From: Novosphingobium sp. TH158
GTDB lineage: Bacteria; Pseudomonadota; Alphaproteobacteria; Sphingomonadales; Sphingomonadaceae
Assembly: GCF_002855555.1 (NCBI RefSeq)
Contig: NZ_PKRT01000001.1
Coordinates: 620,001-684,000 of the forward strand
Reading direction: 5' to 3'
Length of the DNA stretch: 64,000 nt
Made by a program: the position numbers and the translations under genes. This document shows, piece after piece, positions 1 through 7,395 of this stretch (the stretch's first letter is position 1; each line of letters starts with the position of its first letter). The notes under the pieces are model-generated. The model ran no database searches, was not told where the DNA came from, and was given only the letters and a program-made list of their open reading frames with translations.

Positions 1-369
1 GGCAGCCTGATCGGCTATGGTTGCGGCACCCTGGTCATGGCCTTTGCCGCCGATTCCTATGTCACGCTGGTAACCGGCGTCTGCCTGATGGGCTTTTTCG
101 GCGGCATGATGATGCCGATGGAAAGCTACCTTGTCCCCCGCCTGTTCGGCCGCGAGGTTGCCGGGCGCGTGGGCGGCCTGCTGAACCTGCTGCTGCTCAG
201 CTTCCTGCTCGTCTCGCCGCCGCTGTTCGGCTTCATCTTCGACAGGACCGGCAGCTATGCGGTGATCTTCATGGTGTTCACCGGGCTCGCCGTGGTTTCG
301 ATGGCTCTGGTCCGGTTTATCCGCACGGAGCCGCGGCGGCCATCGCTGGATGGTGCGGCGGCCAGCTAG
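1..369 (+). CDS. MFS transporter, C-terminal fragment (5' end outside window)
   Basis: The reading frame is already open at base 1 and ends at TAG 367-369, leaving about 122 residues of a hydrophobic protein. At least three membrane segments are visible, including one rich in Gly/Met (GFFGGMMMPM) and a paired Leu-rich stretch, and a charged loop (PRLFGREVAGRVGGLLN) lies between helices. The basic loop FDRTGSYAVIF before the last helix is typical of the last helices of major facilitator permeases. Substrate cannot be deduced without the N-terminal part. No terminator is obvious before the downstream palindrome. Confidence 0.7.
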   Translation, partial: GSLIGYGCGTLVMAFAADSYVTLVTGVCLMGFFGGMMMPMESYLVPRLFGREVAGRVGGLLNLLLLSFLLVSPPLFGFIFDRTGSYAVIFMVFTGLAVVSMALVRFIRTEPRRPSLDGAAAS

Positions 370-432
370 GACCGCGTTTACAGACTTTGCGCTGGATCAA
401 AGCGCCATCCCGCCACCCTCGCATATGACGTG

Positions 433-453
433 TTTGAGAACGCTGTTCTCAAA
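433..453. promoter_or_regulatory. Perfect palindromic operator, probably for a TetR-type repressor
   Basis: Nine-base arms TTTGAGAAC and GTTCTCAAA flank a three-base centre (GCT). The site lies 62 bp before the start codon of the sterol-desaturase gene, in the 146-bp gap after the MFS gene. Perfect dyads of this size with an odd centre are typical of TetR/AcrR-family operators. The arms contain GAAC/GTTC but in inverted orientation with a 3-nt spacer, so this is not an alphaproteobacterial LexA box. The cognate regulator is not in the window. Confidence 0.6.
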
Positions 454-515
454 GTGGGGAAGCGGCAACCCAAGCCTCCTTCCCCGCCACAGAACGATGC
501 GAAAGGATGCAAGAA

Positions 516-1316
516 ATGGAACAAATCCTAGCCCAGTTGCAGGCCGGGTATGAGTGGAAGCTCTCACTCATCACGGCAGTCGCGATTGTCGCCATCACCA
601 AGCTGCTGCGGATCGTCGGCGTCATGCTCGTCCCGGCTTTCCGCGAAAGCGCACGGATCAACAAGGAAACCTTCCTCGAAAAGATGAAGCGTGCCTCCTA
701 CGCCGAAAACCAGGCGTGGAACCGCAAGTGGGGCCTGTTCTTCTGGGTCGTGATCTTCGCCGGGATCGTGCCCTTCACCCTGACCAGCGAACCGCACTCA
801 ATCCTGCGCATCGTCCGCGACTGCGTGGTGATCCTGCTGGTCTACGATTTCTTCTACTATCTGGTTCACCGCTTCCTGTTCCACGATTCCGGCTACTTCA
901 AGGGACCGCTGATCTGGGTCCATGCCGTCCATCACCGCCAGCACAACCCCTGCCGCGCAGACTCAAGCTTTATCCACCCGCTCGAAGTGGCAGGCGGACT
1001 GGGGCTCTATGTCGGCACGATCTTCGGGCTTTCGTTCCTGCTGGGCGACTTTTCGATCCCCACGGTGGTCATCACCTGGATCGCCTTCTCGGAAATCAAC
1101 CAGCACAACCATGACCTGTGGAAGGCCGACAAGTTCCCGTTCAAGTACCTGAACACCATGTCGGTGATGCACCACAACCACCACGCCCACTTCACCGGCG
1201 GCAACTTTGCCACGATCAGCCTGCTCTATGACTGGATGTTCGGCACGCTGGACTACGGCAAGGGCTATGGAAAGGTCGTGCACGGCCAGCGCAAGCAGGC
1301 CACTCCGGCTGAATAG
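516..1316 (+). CDS. Sterol desaturase / fatty acid hydroxylase family protein
   Basis: Integral membrane di-iron oxygenase of the fatty-acid-hydroxylase superfamily, about 266 aa. The histidine clusters that bind the iron pair are all present: HRFLFH (residues 118-123), HAVHH with a following QH (136-143), HNHD (197-200) and HHNHHAH (219-225). Four or so hydrophobic segments precede and separate them. An ATG exists at 507, but the purine-rich GAAAGG at 501-506 is correctly spaced for the ATG at 516, which I prefer. Family members hydroxylate or desaturate sterols, carotenoids, fatty acids or sphingolipids; the substrate here is not determined. Expression is probably controlled by the palindrome at 433-453. 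Confidence 0.85.
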   Translation: MEQILAQLQAGYEWKLSLITAVAIVAITKLLRIVGVMLVPAFRESARINKETFLEKMKRASYAENQAWNRKWGLFFWVVIFAGIVPFTLTSEPHSILRIVRDCVVILLVYDFFYYLVHRFLFHDSGYFKGPLIWVHAVHHRQHNPCRADSSFIHPLEVAGGLGLYVGTIFGLSFLLGDFSIPTVVITWIAFSEINQHNHDLWKADKFPFKYLNTMSVMHHNHHAHFTGGNFATISLLYDWMFGTLDYGKGYGKVVHGQRKQATPAE

Positions 1317-1440
1317 GCCATCGCCGAGGGGATCAGCCCGCGCCGGTCAGCATCCGGCGCGGGCAATTCCGTTTGGCGGGCCCGGCACCGCGCCAATCGG
1401 CACTTTACAAGCCATGGCGCCTTCCCCATAGGCCATAGGC

Positions 1441-1491
1441 ATGACAAAGCTTCTCGGACTTGACCTGCGACTTATCCGCCCTTGGGCGTGA
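1441..1491 (+). CDS. Putative leucine leader peptide of the leuA attenuator
   Basis: A 16-codon ORF (MTKLLGLDLRLIRPWA) has five Leu codons in its first eleven positions and ends in TGA at 1489-1491, 86 bp before the preferred leuA ATG. Leucine-rich leaders ahead of leuA are a known attenuation device in proteobacteria: ribosome stalling at Leu codons changes downstream RNA folding. The ribosome-binding sequence is weak (AGGC just upstream). The 3' end of the ORF forms the 5' arm of the hairpin at 1479-1532, the expected geometry for coupling translation to folding. It is too short for ORF finders. Confidence 0.6.
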   Translation: MTKLLGLDLRLIRPWA

Positions 1492-1532
1492 TCCGCCGTG
1501 TCGGCTCTCCCGGCGCGGCAAGCGCCCAAGGG
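1479..1532 (+). promoter_or_regulatory. Nested hairpin of the leuA leader (attenuator-like)
   Basis: Outer stem: CCCTTGGGCG (1479-1488) is exactly complementary to CGCCCAAGGG (1523-1532). Inner stem: GCCGTGTCGG (1495-1504) pairs over 10 bp, with two G-U pairs, with CCGGCGCGGC (1510-1519) around a 5-nt loop. The leader-peptide stop codon lies in the junction. No U-run follows, so classical Rho-independent termination is doubtful. The 3' arm contains AAGGG, which is a good Shine-Dalgarno for an in-frame ATG at 1545, so the outer stem could instead hide a ribosome-binding site (translational attenuation). Confidence 0.55.
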
Positions 1533-1577
1533 ATCGATCGCCGAATGCATCGCAACCAGAATTTTCCGAGTACTACC

Positions 1578-3248
1578 ATGACCATGCTGAAAGACCCTTC
1601 GGGCAAGTACCGTCCCTTCCCCCAGATCAACCTGCCTGAACGGCAGTGGCCCTCGCGCACGATCACCAAGGCGCCGCGCTGGCTTTCGACCGATCTTCGC
1701 GACGGCAACCAGTCGCTGATCGATCCGATGGGCGCGGAAAAGAAGACCCGTTTCTTCGACTTGCTGCTCAAGGTCGGCCTCAAGGAGATCGAGGTCGGCT
1801 TTCCCGCCGCCGGTGCGACCGAATACGATTTCATCCGCGGGCTGGTCGATTCCGGGCGCATCCCGCAGGACGTCATGGTCCAGGTGCTCACCCAGTCGCG
1901 CGATGACCTGATCAGGACTTCGTTCGAAAGCCTTGCCGGGGTCCATGCGGCAATCGTCCACGTGTACAATGCCGTCTCGCCGCTGTGGCGGCAGGTGGTG
2001 TTCGGCATGGAACAGTCGGACATCCGCGCCATTGCGGAAAACGGGGCCAAGCAGCTGCGCGATCAGGCAGCACGCTTCCCGCAGACCGACTGGCACTTCG
2101 AATATTCGCCGGAAACCTTCTCCACCGCCGAACTCGATTTCTCGATCGAATGTTGCGAAGCGGTGATGAACATCCTGCAGCCCACGCCGGAAAAGCCCAT
2201 CATCCTCAACCTGCCGGCGACGGTCGAGGCGGCAACGCCGAACATCTACGCCGACCAGATCGAATATTTCTGCCGCAACCTGCCAAACCGGGAATCGGCC
2301 GTCATCTCGCTGCACACTCACAACGATCGCGGCACGGGCGTGGCGGCGGCGGAACTGGGCCTGATGGCGGGCGCGGACCGCGTCGAAGGCTGCCTGTTCG
2401 GCAACGGCGAACGCACCGGCAACTGCTGCCTGGTGACGGTGGCGCTCAACATGTACACGCAGGGCGTCGATCCGCGGCTGGACTTCTCGGATATCGACGA
2501 GGTCATCCAGACGGTCGAATACTGCAACCAGCTCAAGGTGCCCGAGCGGCACCCCTATGGCGGCGAACTGGTCTTCACCGCGTTTTCGGGCAGCCACCAG
2601 GACGCGATCAAGAAGGGCTTTGCCGCGCAGGAAAAGCGCAACGACGCGCTTTGGGCCGTTCCCTACCTGCCGATCGACCCGGCAGACCTTGGCCGCAGCT
2701 ACGAAGCCGTGATCCGCGTGAACTCGCAGTCCGGCAAGGGCGGCTTTGCCTGGGTGATCGAACAGGACCAGGGCCTGAAGATCCCCAAGCGCATGCAGGC
2801 CCATTTCAGCCGCCACGTGCAGGAACTGGCCGACGAACTGGGCCGCGAGCTCTATGCCGAAGATATCTGGCAGGTGTTCCGCAAGGTCTATCGCCTCGAC
2901 GATCCGCAGCACTTCTCGCTGCTCGATTACGAGGAAACCAAGGCGGCTGATGGCTCGCGCATCTTCGCCGGCAAGATCGGCGTGGACGGGCAGGAACAGT
3001 CCGTCTCCGGGCGCGGCAACGGCCTGATCTCGTCAGTCTGCGCGACACTGGCAGACAGCTTTGGCCTGAAGCTGGAAGTCCGCGACTATTCCGAACACGC
3101 CATGGGTGCCGGTTCCGATGCGCGCGCGGCGGCCTACGTCGAATGCGCCGGGCCGGACGGTCAGGTGATCTGGGGCGTAGGCATCGATGAAGATATCGCC
3201 ACGGCCAGCGTTCGTGCCGTTCTCAGCGCGGCAAATGCCCTGAAGTAA
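1578..3248 (+). CDS. leuA: 2-isopropylmalate synthase
   Basis: Catalyses the first committed step of leucine synthesis, condensing acetyl-CoA with 2-oxoisovalerate. The protein from ATG 1578 is 556 aa, the usual length of the long LeuA type that starts MTML-DPS-KYRPF. The HMGL/TIM-barrel signature STDLRDGNQ (about residues 37-45) and the metal-binding HTHNDRGTG motif are intact, followed by GCLFGNGERTGN. The C-terminal third is the leucine-binding regulatory domain. An in-frame ATG at 1545 has the better Shine-Dalgarno (AAGGG 1528-1532) and would add 11 residues. Leader peptide and hairpin upstream suggest leucine-responsive attenuation. The gene stands alone, without leuB/C/D. Confidence 0.95.
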   Translation: MTMLKDPSGKYRPFPQINLPERQWPSRTITKAPRWLSTDLRDGNQSLIDPMGAEKKTRFFDLLLKVGLKEIEVGFPAAGATEYDFIRGLVDSGRIPQDVMVQVLTQSRDDLIRTSFESLAGVHAAIVHVYNAVSPLWRQVVFGMEQSDIRAIAENGAKQLRDQAARFPQTDWHFEYSPETFSTAELDFSIECCEAVMNILQPTPEKPIILNLPATVEAATPNIYADQIEYFCRNLPNRESAVISLHTHNDRGTGVAAAELGLMAGADRVEGCLFGNGERTGNCCLVTVALNMYTQGVDPRLDFSDIDEVIQTVEYCNQLKVPERHPYGGELVFTAFSGSHQDAIKKGFAAQEKRNDALWAVPYLPIDPADLGRSYEAVIRVNSQSGKGGFAWVIEQDQGLKIPKRMQAHFSRHVQELADELGRELYAEDIWQVFRKVYRLDDPQHFSLLDYEETKAADGSRIFAGKIGVDGQEQSVSGRGNGLISSVCATLADSFGLKLEVRDYSEHAMGAGSDARAAAYVECAGPDGQVIWGVGIDEDIATASVRAVLSAANALK

Positions 3249-3256
3249 AAAGGGAA

Positions 3257-3280
3257 TCCCCTCCCCCGCAAGGGAGGGGA
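3257..3280. terminator. GC-rich hairpin between leuA and the convergent hydratase gene
   Basis: TCCCCTCCC (3257-3265) and GGGAGGGGA (3272-3280) form a perfect 9-bp stem with a 6-nt loop in the 39-bp gap between two convergent genes. On the minus strand the stem is followed after a few bases by a T-rich stretch (CCCTTTTTA), whereas no U-run follows on the plus strand. It probably acts as a shared terminator, more convincingly for the minus-strand operon. Confidence 0.55.
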
Positions 3281-3287
3281 TATCCGA

Positions 3288-4448
3288 TCAGGCGGGCTTC
3301 TTCGGAAGCCAGATTTCCGCCGTGCCGGTGCACATCTTCACACCGCGCTGGTTTTCCATCAGGTGCTTGACGTGGACCAGGTGGCGGCCTTCCGCATCCA
3401 CCGACTTTTCGGTGACTTCGGCAGTCTGGATCGTAACGTCGCCCGTCAGCGCCGGGCCGCGATAGTTGGCGATCGAGTGGACGACCATGCCGTGCTCACC
3501 TGCCCAGCCGGTCAGGAAGTCGGTAACCCACGAACCCATCGAGGCGCCATAGCCATAGCCACGCGGCATCCCGATGCGGCGGGCGTACTTGGGGAACAGG
3601 TGCCCACGCGAAGGGCCGTAATAGGCACCGTCGGTGAGGAACGTGTTGTCGAGCATCATGTCCGGGTCGTTCTCGTACCCGGCCATCTCGCGCGTGAAGC
3701 CCAGAGCTTCGAGATCGTTCTTTCGGAAGCCGATCGCGCCCCAGGTGTTCATCAGGTAAGCGCGCCATTCGGTCGTGAAGCTGGCAATCGAGTGCGGGCC
3801 GAACACGCGTTCGGGCAGCTGGTCACCCACCTGCACATCGTCCCACCAGCGTTCCTTGTGCCCAAGGTCGCGGAGCATCTTCACCCAGGTATAGCGGCGG
3901 GCGTCGAAGGCATCCATTTCCTCGTCGGTCCACTCGGGATCGTCGAAGTCTTCCGGCTTCACGCCTTCGCCGCCAGCCTTGGCGCTGTAGCGGATCGAGG
4001 TGGATCGCTGCTTGGCAATCTGCTCGCCGTGCTGGTTGACGTAGTTGTTGTCACCGCGCTGGAAGCAGGTCGGCCCGAAGCCGGTTTCCTTGACGACATA
4101 GTCGAAAGGAATGCGCTTGTTCTCGATCATGTCGCCCGGCTGGATGCGCGGGCCGTAGAACCACCACTCGTCGCCGCCGAACAGCAGGTGCGATTCGGGA
4201 ATCCGGCCGACGCAGGCGGGGCCGGCGCCATGGCCATCGTCGGTGGCAATCGCGAAGCTCTGCGGCGCGACCAGCTTGCCCCAGCGGCTCTCTGCAATGA
4301 ACTTCGGGTCGAAGTGCAGGAGGTTGGGGTAATGCATCGCATGGACCCAGCGGCGGATATCGTTCCCGGCGATGGGTTCGCGCAGGAAGGACTGGTCCAT
4401 CGGCTTGCCGAGGTAGTTGTCGATATCCGAGCAGTCAAAAGTGGTCAT
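3288..4448 (-). CDS. MaoC / FAS1-like double-hotdog hydratase (paralog A)
   Basis: A 386-aa soluble protein resembling acyl-CoA/acyl-thioester dehydratases with a FAS1-like dehydratase fold. Near the N-terminus AMHYPNLLHFD matches the hydratase-2 motif in which Asp and His activate water, followed by the LVAPQSF strand; a second, degenerate hotdog lies in the C-terminal half (YGYGASMGSW...GPALTGDVTIQ). Other marked motifs are LFGGDEWWFYGP and FGPTCFQRGDN. It lies 14 nt downstream of a close paralog in the same orientation and has a good AAGGAAAG ribosome-binding site, so the two are surely co-transcribed. The substrate is unknown; lipid, steroid or aromatic side-chain beta-oxidation is possible. 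Confidence 0.75.
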   Translation of the reverse strand: MTTFDCSDIDNYLGKPMDQSFLREPIAGNDIRRWVHAMHYPNLLHFDPKFIAESRWGKLVAPQSFAIATDDGHGAGPACVGRIPESHLLFGGDEWWFYGPRIQPGDMIENKRIPFDYVVKETGFGPTCFQRGDNNYVNQHGEQIAKQRSTSIRYSAKAGGEGVKPEDFDDPEWTDEEMDAFDARRYTWVKMLRDLGHKERWWDDVQVGDQLPERVFGPHSIASFTTEWRAYLMNTWGAIGFRKNDLEALGFTREMAGYENDPDMMLDNTFLTDGAYYGPSRGHLFPKYARRIGMPRGYGYGASMGSWVTDFLTGWAGEHGMVVHSIANYRGPALTGDVTIQTAEVTEKSVDAEGRHLVHVKHLMENQRGVKMCTGTAEIWLPKKPA

Positions 4449-4462
4449 TTCTTCTTTCCTTG

Positions 4463-5641
4463 TCAGGCCGGCCGTGCCGGCAGCTCGACTTCGGTCTTGG
4501 CAGTGGCCAGGACCGAGCCCACCTGGTTGGCCATGCGGATGTCCATCGCAACCATGTGGCGGCCTTCCTCATCGACGTACTTGTCGGTGATCTTGCCGGT
4601 CTGGATGGTGATGTCACCCGTCAGCGCCGGGCTGCGATAGCTGCAGTTGGAATGGCGCACCATGCCCCACTCGCCCGCCCAGCCCGAGGCATAGTCGGTA
4701 AGCCAGGCGCCCATCGAAGCACCATAGCCATAACCGCGCGGCATGCCGATGTAACGCGCCCAGCGCGGGAACAGGTGGCCGCGGCTCGGTCCGATATAGG
4801 CGCCGTCGGTCTGCTCCGGATTGATCCGCTCAAGCGTCGGATCCTGTTCCTTGCCGGCCATCGGTCCGACGAAGCCGAGCGCTTCGATATCGAGGTCGGT
4901 GCGGCGGTGCGTGGTGCCCCAGCCGGTGAACAGGTACGAGCGCCATTCGGTGGTGAAGCTGACGATCGAGTGCGGACCGAACACGCGTTCAGGCAGCTCG
5001 TCGCCCACATTGACCGTGTCCCAGTAGCGGGCGCTGTGGCCCAGGTCGTGGAGCATCTTGATCCAGGTGAACTTGCGATCTTCCAGCGCTTCCAGCTCGT
5101 CGTCGGTCCACACCGGATCGTCGTGCCCCTCGGTGCTGCCAGACTGGCTCGCCTCGCCAGCCGACTGCAGGTAGCGGATCGAGGTGGAGCGCTGCTTGGC
5201 GACGAGATCGCCCTCGCCGTTGTAGTAGAAGTTGTCACCCCGCTGGAAGCAGGTCGGCCCGAAGGACGAGGTATCCTTGACCTTGTAATCGAAGGGGATG
5301 CGCTCGTTGAACACGCGATCGCCGCCCTTGAGAACCGGCCCGTAGAACCACCATTCGTCACCACCGAACAGCATGTGCGAATTGGGGATCATGCCGATGC
5401 ACGAAGGTGCCGAGCCGTGCGCACAGTCCATCACCACCGGGAAGCTCTGCGGCGCAATCAGCTGGCCGTGGCGGCTCTGCGCGGCATACATCTGATCGTA
5501 ATGCAGAAGGTTGGGATAGTGCATCGCCTGCACCCAGCGCCGGATATCGTTGTTGGCGATGGGTTCAACCATGCGCGCGGGCTGCATCGGCTTGCCGATG
5601 TAATTGTCGAGGTCGGAGCAATCGAGGGTGGGCGTGCTCAT
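4463..5641 (-). CDS. MaoC / FAS1-like double-hotdog hydratase (paralog B)
   Basis: A 392-aa paralog of the downstream gene; about half or more of the positions are identical by eye, including DCSDLDNYIGKPM, RRWVQAMHYPNLLH, LFGGDEWWFYGP, FGPTCFQRGDN and AKQRSTSIRYL. The start was placed at 5641 because conserved sequence begins immediately and the long upstream extension of the ORF runs antisense into the divergent gene. Paralogs A and B differ in a small insertion (SAGEASQSGSTEG) after the RSTSIRY motif. Tandem divergent paralogs of this fold often form hetero-oligomers in which only one subunit keeps full activity; this is inference. It is divergently arranged with the monooxygenase gene at 5801. 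Confidence 0.75.
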   Translation of the reverse strand: MSTPTLDCSDLDNYIGKPMQPARMVEPIANNDIRRWVQAMHYPNLLHYDQMYAAQSRHGQLIAPQSFPVVMDCAHGSAPSCIGMIPNSHMLFGGDEWWFYGPVLKGGDRVFNERIPFDYKVKDTSSFGPTCFQRGDNFYYNGEGDLVAKQRSTSIRYLQSAGEASQSGSTEGHDDPVWTDDELEALEDRKFTWIKMLHDLGHSARYWDTVNVGDELPERVFGPHSIVSFTTEWRSYLFTGWGTTHRRTDLDIEALGFVGPMAGKEQDPTLERINPEQTDGAYIGPSRGHLFPRWARYIGMPRGYGYGASMGAWLTDYASGWAGEWGMVRHSNCSYRSPALTGDITIQTGKITDKYVDEEGRHMVAMDIRMANQVGSVLATAKTEVELPARPA

Positions 5642-5800
5642 CTTTGCAGTCTCCCAATAAACTTTCCCCGGTGCCATCGGCCATGGCGCGGGCAAAGGCA
5701 ACTTTGATCGGGTAACTGACCGGGTGTTCAGCGCAAAAGCGCTGTCGCGATCCACCCCATGGCATCGACATTTCGGGAAAGTTGCGGCAATCGGCATGGC

Positions 5801-6781
5801 ATGACTCTGCCCGCACCGTTCGATCGCCTTCGCCTGCCCGTGATCGGGTCTCCGATGTTCATCGTTTCCGGCCCGGAACTGGTCATCGCACAATGCAAGG
5901 CCGGGATCGTCGGCACATTCCCGGCGCTCAATGCCCGCCCGGCAGCGCAGCTTGACGAATGGCTCCACCAGATCACCGAGGAACTGATGGCGCACAATCG
6001 CGACAACCCGGATCGCCCCGCAGCGCCCTTCGGCGTCAACCAGATCGTCCATCGCACCAATGACCGCCTGGAGGCTGACATGGCCACCTGCGCCAAGTGG
6101 GCCGTGCCGCTGGTGATCACCTCGCTCGGCGCGGTGGAGGACGTCAATCGCGCGGTGCACGGCTGGGGCGGGATCGTGCTGCACGACGTGATCGACGATG
6201 CCTTCGCCCGCAAGGCGATCGACAAGGGCGCCGATGGCCTGATCCCGGTCGCCACGGGAGCAGGCGGCCACGCCGGCACGCTTTCGCCATTCGCGCTGAT
6301 GCAGGAAATCCGCAGCTGGTTCGGCGGGCTGGTTGCCCTGTCAGGCGCGATCGCCTGCGGGCGCTCCATCCTCGCCGCCCAGGCGCTCGGCGCAGACTTT
6401 GCCTATATCGGCAGCCCGTGGATCGCCACGAAGGAAGCCAATGCGATTGACGCCTACAAGCAGGCCATCGTCGACGGGCGGGCGTCCGACATCGTCTACA
6501 CCAACCTGTTCACCGGGGTTCACGGCAATTACCTGAAGCCCTCGATCCTCGCCGCGGGGCTCGATCCCGACAACCTGCCCGAAAGCGATCCCAGCAAGAT
6601 GAACTTCGGCTCCGGCGGCAATTCCGCGGCCAAGGCGTGGAAGGACATCTGGGGCTGCGGACAGGGCATCGGCGCGGTGCAGGCGGTTGAATCGGTTGCC
6701 GAGCGGGTGGAAAGGCTGTCAGCCGAATATGCCGCCGCGCGCTCCGAACTTGCCGAAAGGTCTTCTTCCTTCGCGGCCTGA
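5801..6781 (+). CDS. Nitronate monooxygenase / 2-nitropropane dioxygenase family flavoprotein
   Basis: FMN-dependent TIM-barrel enzyme, 326 aa from ATG 5801. The N-terminal LRLPVIGSPMFIVSGPELV strand, the glycine-rich FMN phosphate-binding segment GADGLIPVATGAGGHAG and a second phosphate-binding segment (LSGAIACGRSILAAQALGADFAYIGSPW) are characteristic. An ATG at 5759 is also in frame, but conserved sequence starts at 5801. Class members oxidise nitronates such as propionate-3-nitronate or act as enoyl reductases; the present substrate is unknown. It shares a 159-bp divergent promoter region with the hydratase pair, suggesting a common pathway. Its last 253 bp are overlapped on the other strand by the AHH-domain ORF. 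Confidence 0.85.
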   Translation: MTLPAPFDRLRLPVIGSPMFIVSGPELVIAQCKAGIVGTFPALNARPAAQLDEWLHQITEELMAHNRDNPDRPAAPFGVNQIVHRTNDRLEADMATCAKWAVPLVITSLGAVEDVNRAVHGWGGIVLHDVIDDAFARKAIDKGADGLIPVATGAGGHAGTLSPFALMQEIRSWFGGLVALSGAIACGRSILAAQALGADFAYIGSPWIATKEANAIDAYKQAIVDGRASDIVYTNLFTGVHGNYLKPSILAAGLDPDNLPESDPSKMNFGSGGNSAAKAWKDIWGCGQGIGAVQAVESVAERVERLSAEYAAARSELAERSSSFAA

Positions 6782-7395
6782 GGCTGCGAAAGGTCGTTCC
6801 ACAGCAGGTCTGCCATCGCATCCAGTTCGGCGAAGTCCGGCGTGTGCAGGGCCGGGTCTGCGCGGTTCAGCGTCAAGGGCCGGTTCAAGGGCTGCAACAG
6901 GCGCTTGCGGAGCGCGGATTGCAGCAGGCCAAGCCGGAACAGCGCTTCATGCCCGGCGGCATCGGGATCGCGAGCGCGGCACCGCGACCATTTCTCCTCG
7001 ATCCGGCCAACCCGTTCAAGCACCAGGGCATTGTACTGGCGGTGCGGGCCACGGTGCAGCGGCAGGCCCATCAAAACCGCCGTGCGTTCGATGGCGGGAA
7101 GCAGCAGGCCGTTGCGGCGGAAATCGTCGAAGCCGGTGTTCGCCCGGCCGATCTTCTCGAAGAAGCCGGCAAAGCAACGCCTGGCCAGCAGTTCCGATGG
7201 CTGCAGGTGGTGACGCTGCAAGCCGGCGTCATAGCCCGGCTTTCCCGGCCGGTTGACCGAACGGAACGGCAGGGGCGGCCGAACGGCGCGACGGCGGTCC
7301 GGCAAGCCTGCGATGCCGGCAGGTGATTCGCTCTGGCTGACGCGGCGCGCGGGTATTTCTGCTTTGCTGCCGCCCTGTCTCAGGCTCGCCGCCAC
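6529..7395 (-). CDS. AHH-domain protein (putative His-His nuclease fold)
   Basis: A 288-aa ORF. Residues about 50-165 match the AHH family: PGYDAGLQRHHLQPSELL with the HH pair, a hydrophobic FFEKIGR helix, GFDDFRRNGLLLPA, GLPLHRGPHRQYN and ALVLERVGRIE. AHH domains are predicted HNH/endonuclease-VII-fold nucleases, found both in toxins and as stand-alone sphingomonad proteins. The last ~84 codons lie antisense to the monooxygenase gene and look low-complexity (Ser/Ala/Pro-rich), so the true end is unusual though no stop codon occurs earlier. The start ATG overlaps the upstream gene by 16 nt, indicating translational coupling. Confidence 0.6.
   Translation of the reverse strand: MAASLRQGGSKAEIPARRVSQSESPAGIAGLPDRRRAVRPPLPFRSVNRPGKPGYDAGLQRHHLQPSELLARRCFAGFFEKIGRANTGFDDFRRNGLLLPAIERTAVLMGLPLHRGPHRQYNALVLERVGRIEEKWSRCRARDPDAAGHEALFRLGLLQSALRKRLLQPLNRPLTLNRADPALHTPDFAELDAMADLLWNDLSQPQAAKEEDLSASSERAAAYSADSLSTRSATDSTACTAPMPCPQPQMSFHALAAELPPEPKFILLGSLSGRLSGSSPAARIEGFR

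Noticed and set aside
433..453. Palindrome as a LexA box
   Set aside because: Alphaproteobacterial LexA boxes are direct GTTC-N7-GTTC repeats; this is an inverted repeat with a 3-nt centre.
1347..2912. 521-aa minus-strand ORF opposite leuA
   Set aside because: Shadow of leuA, without recognisable motif or ribosome-binding site.
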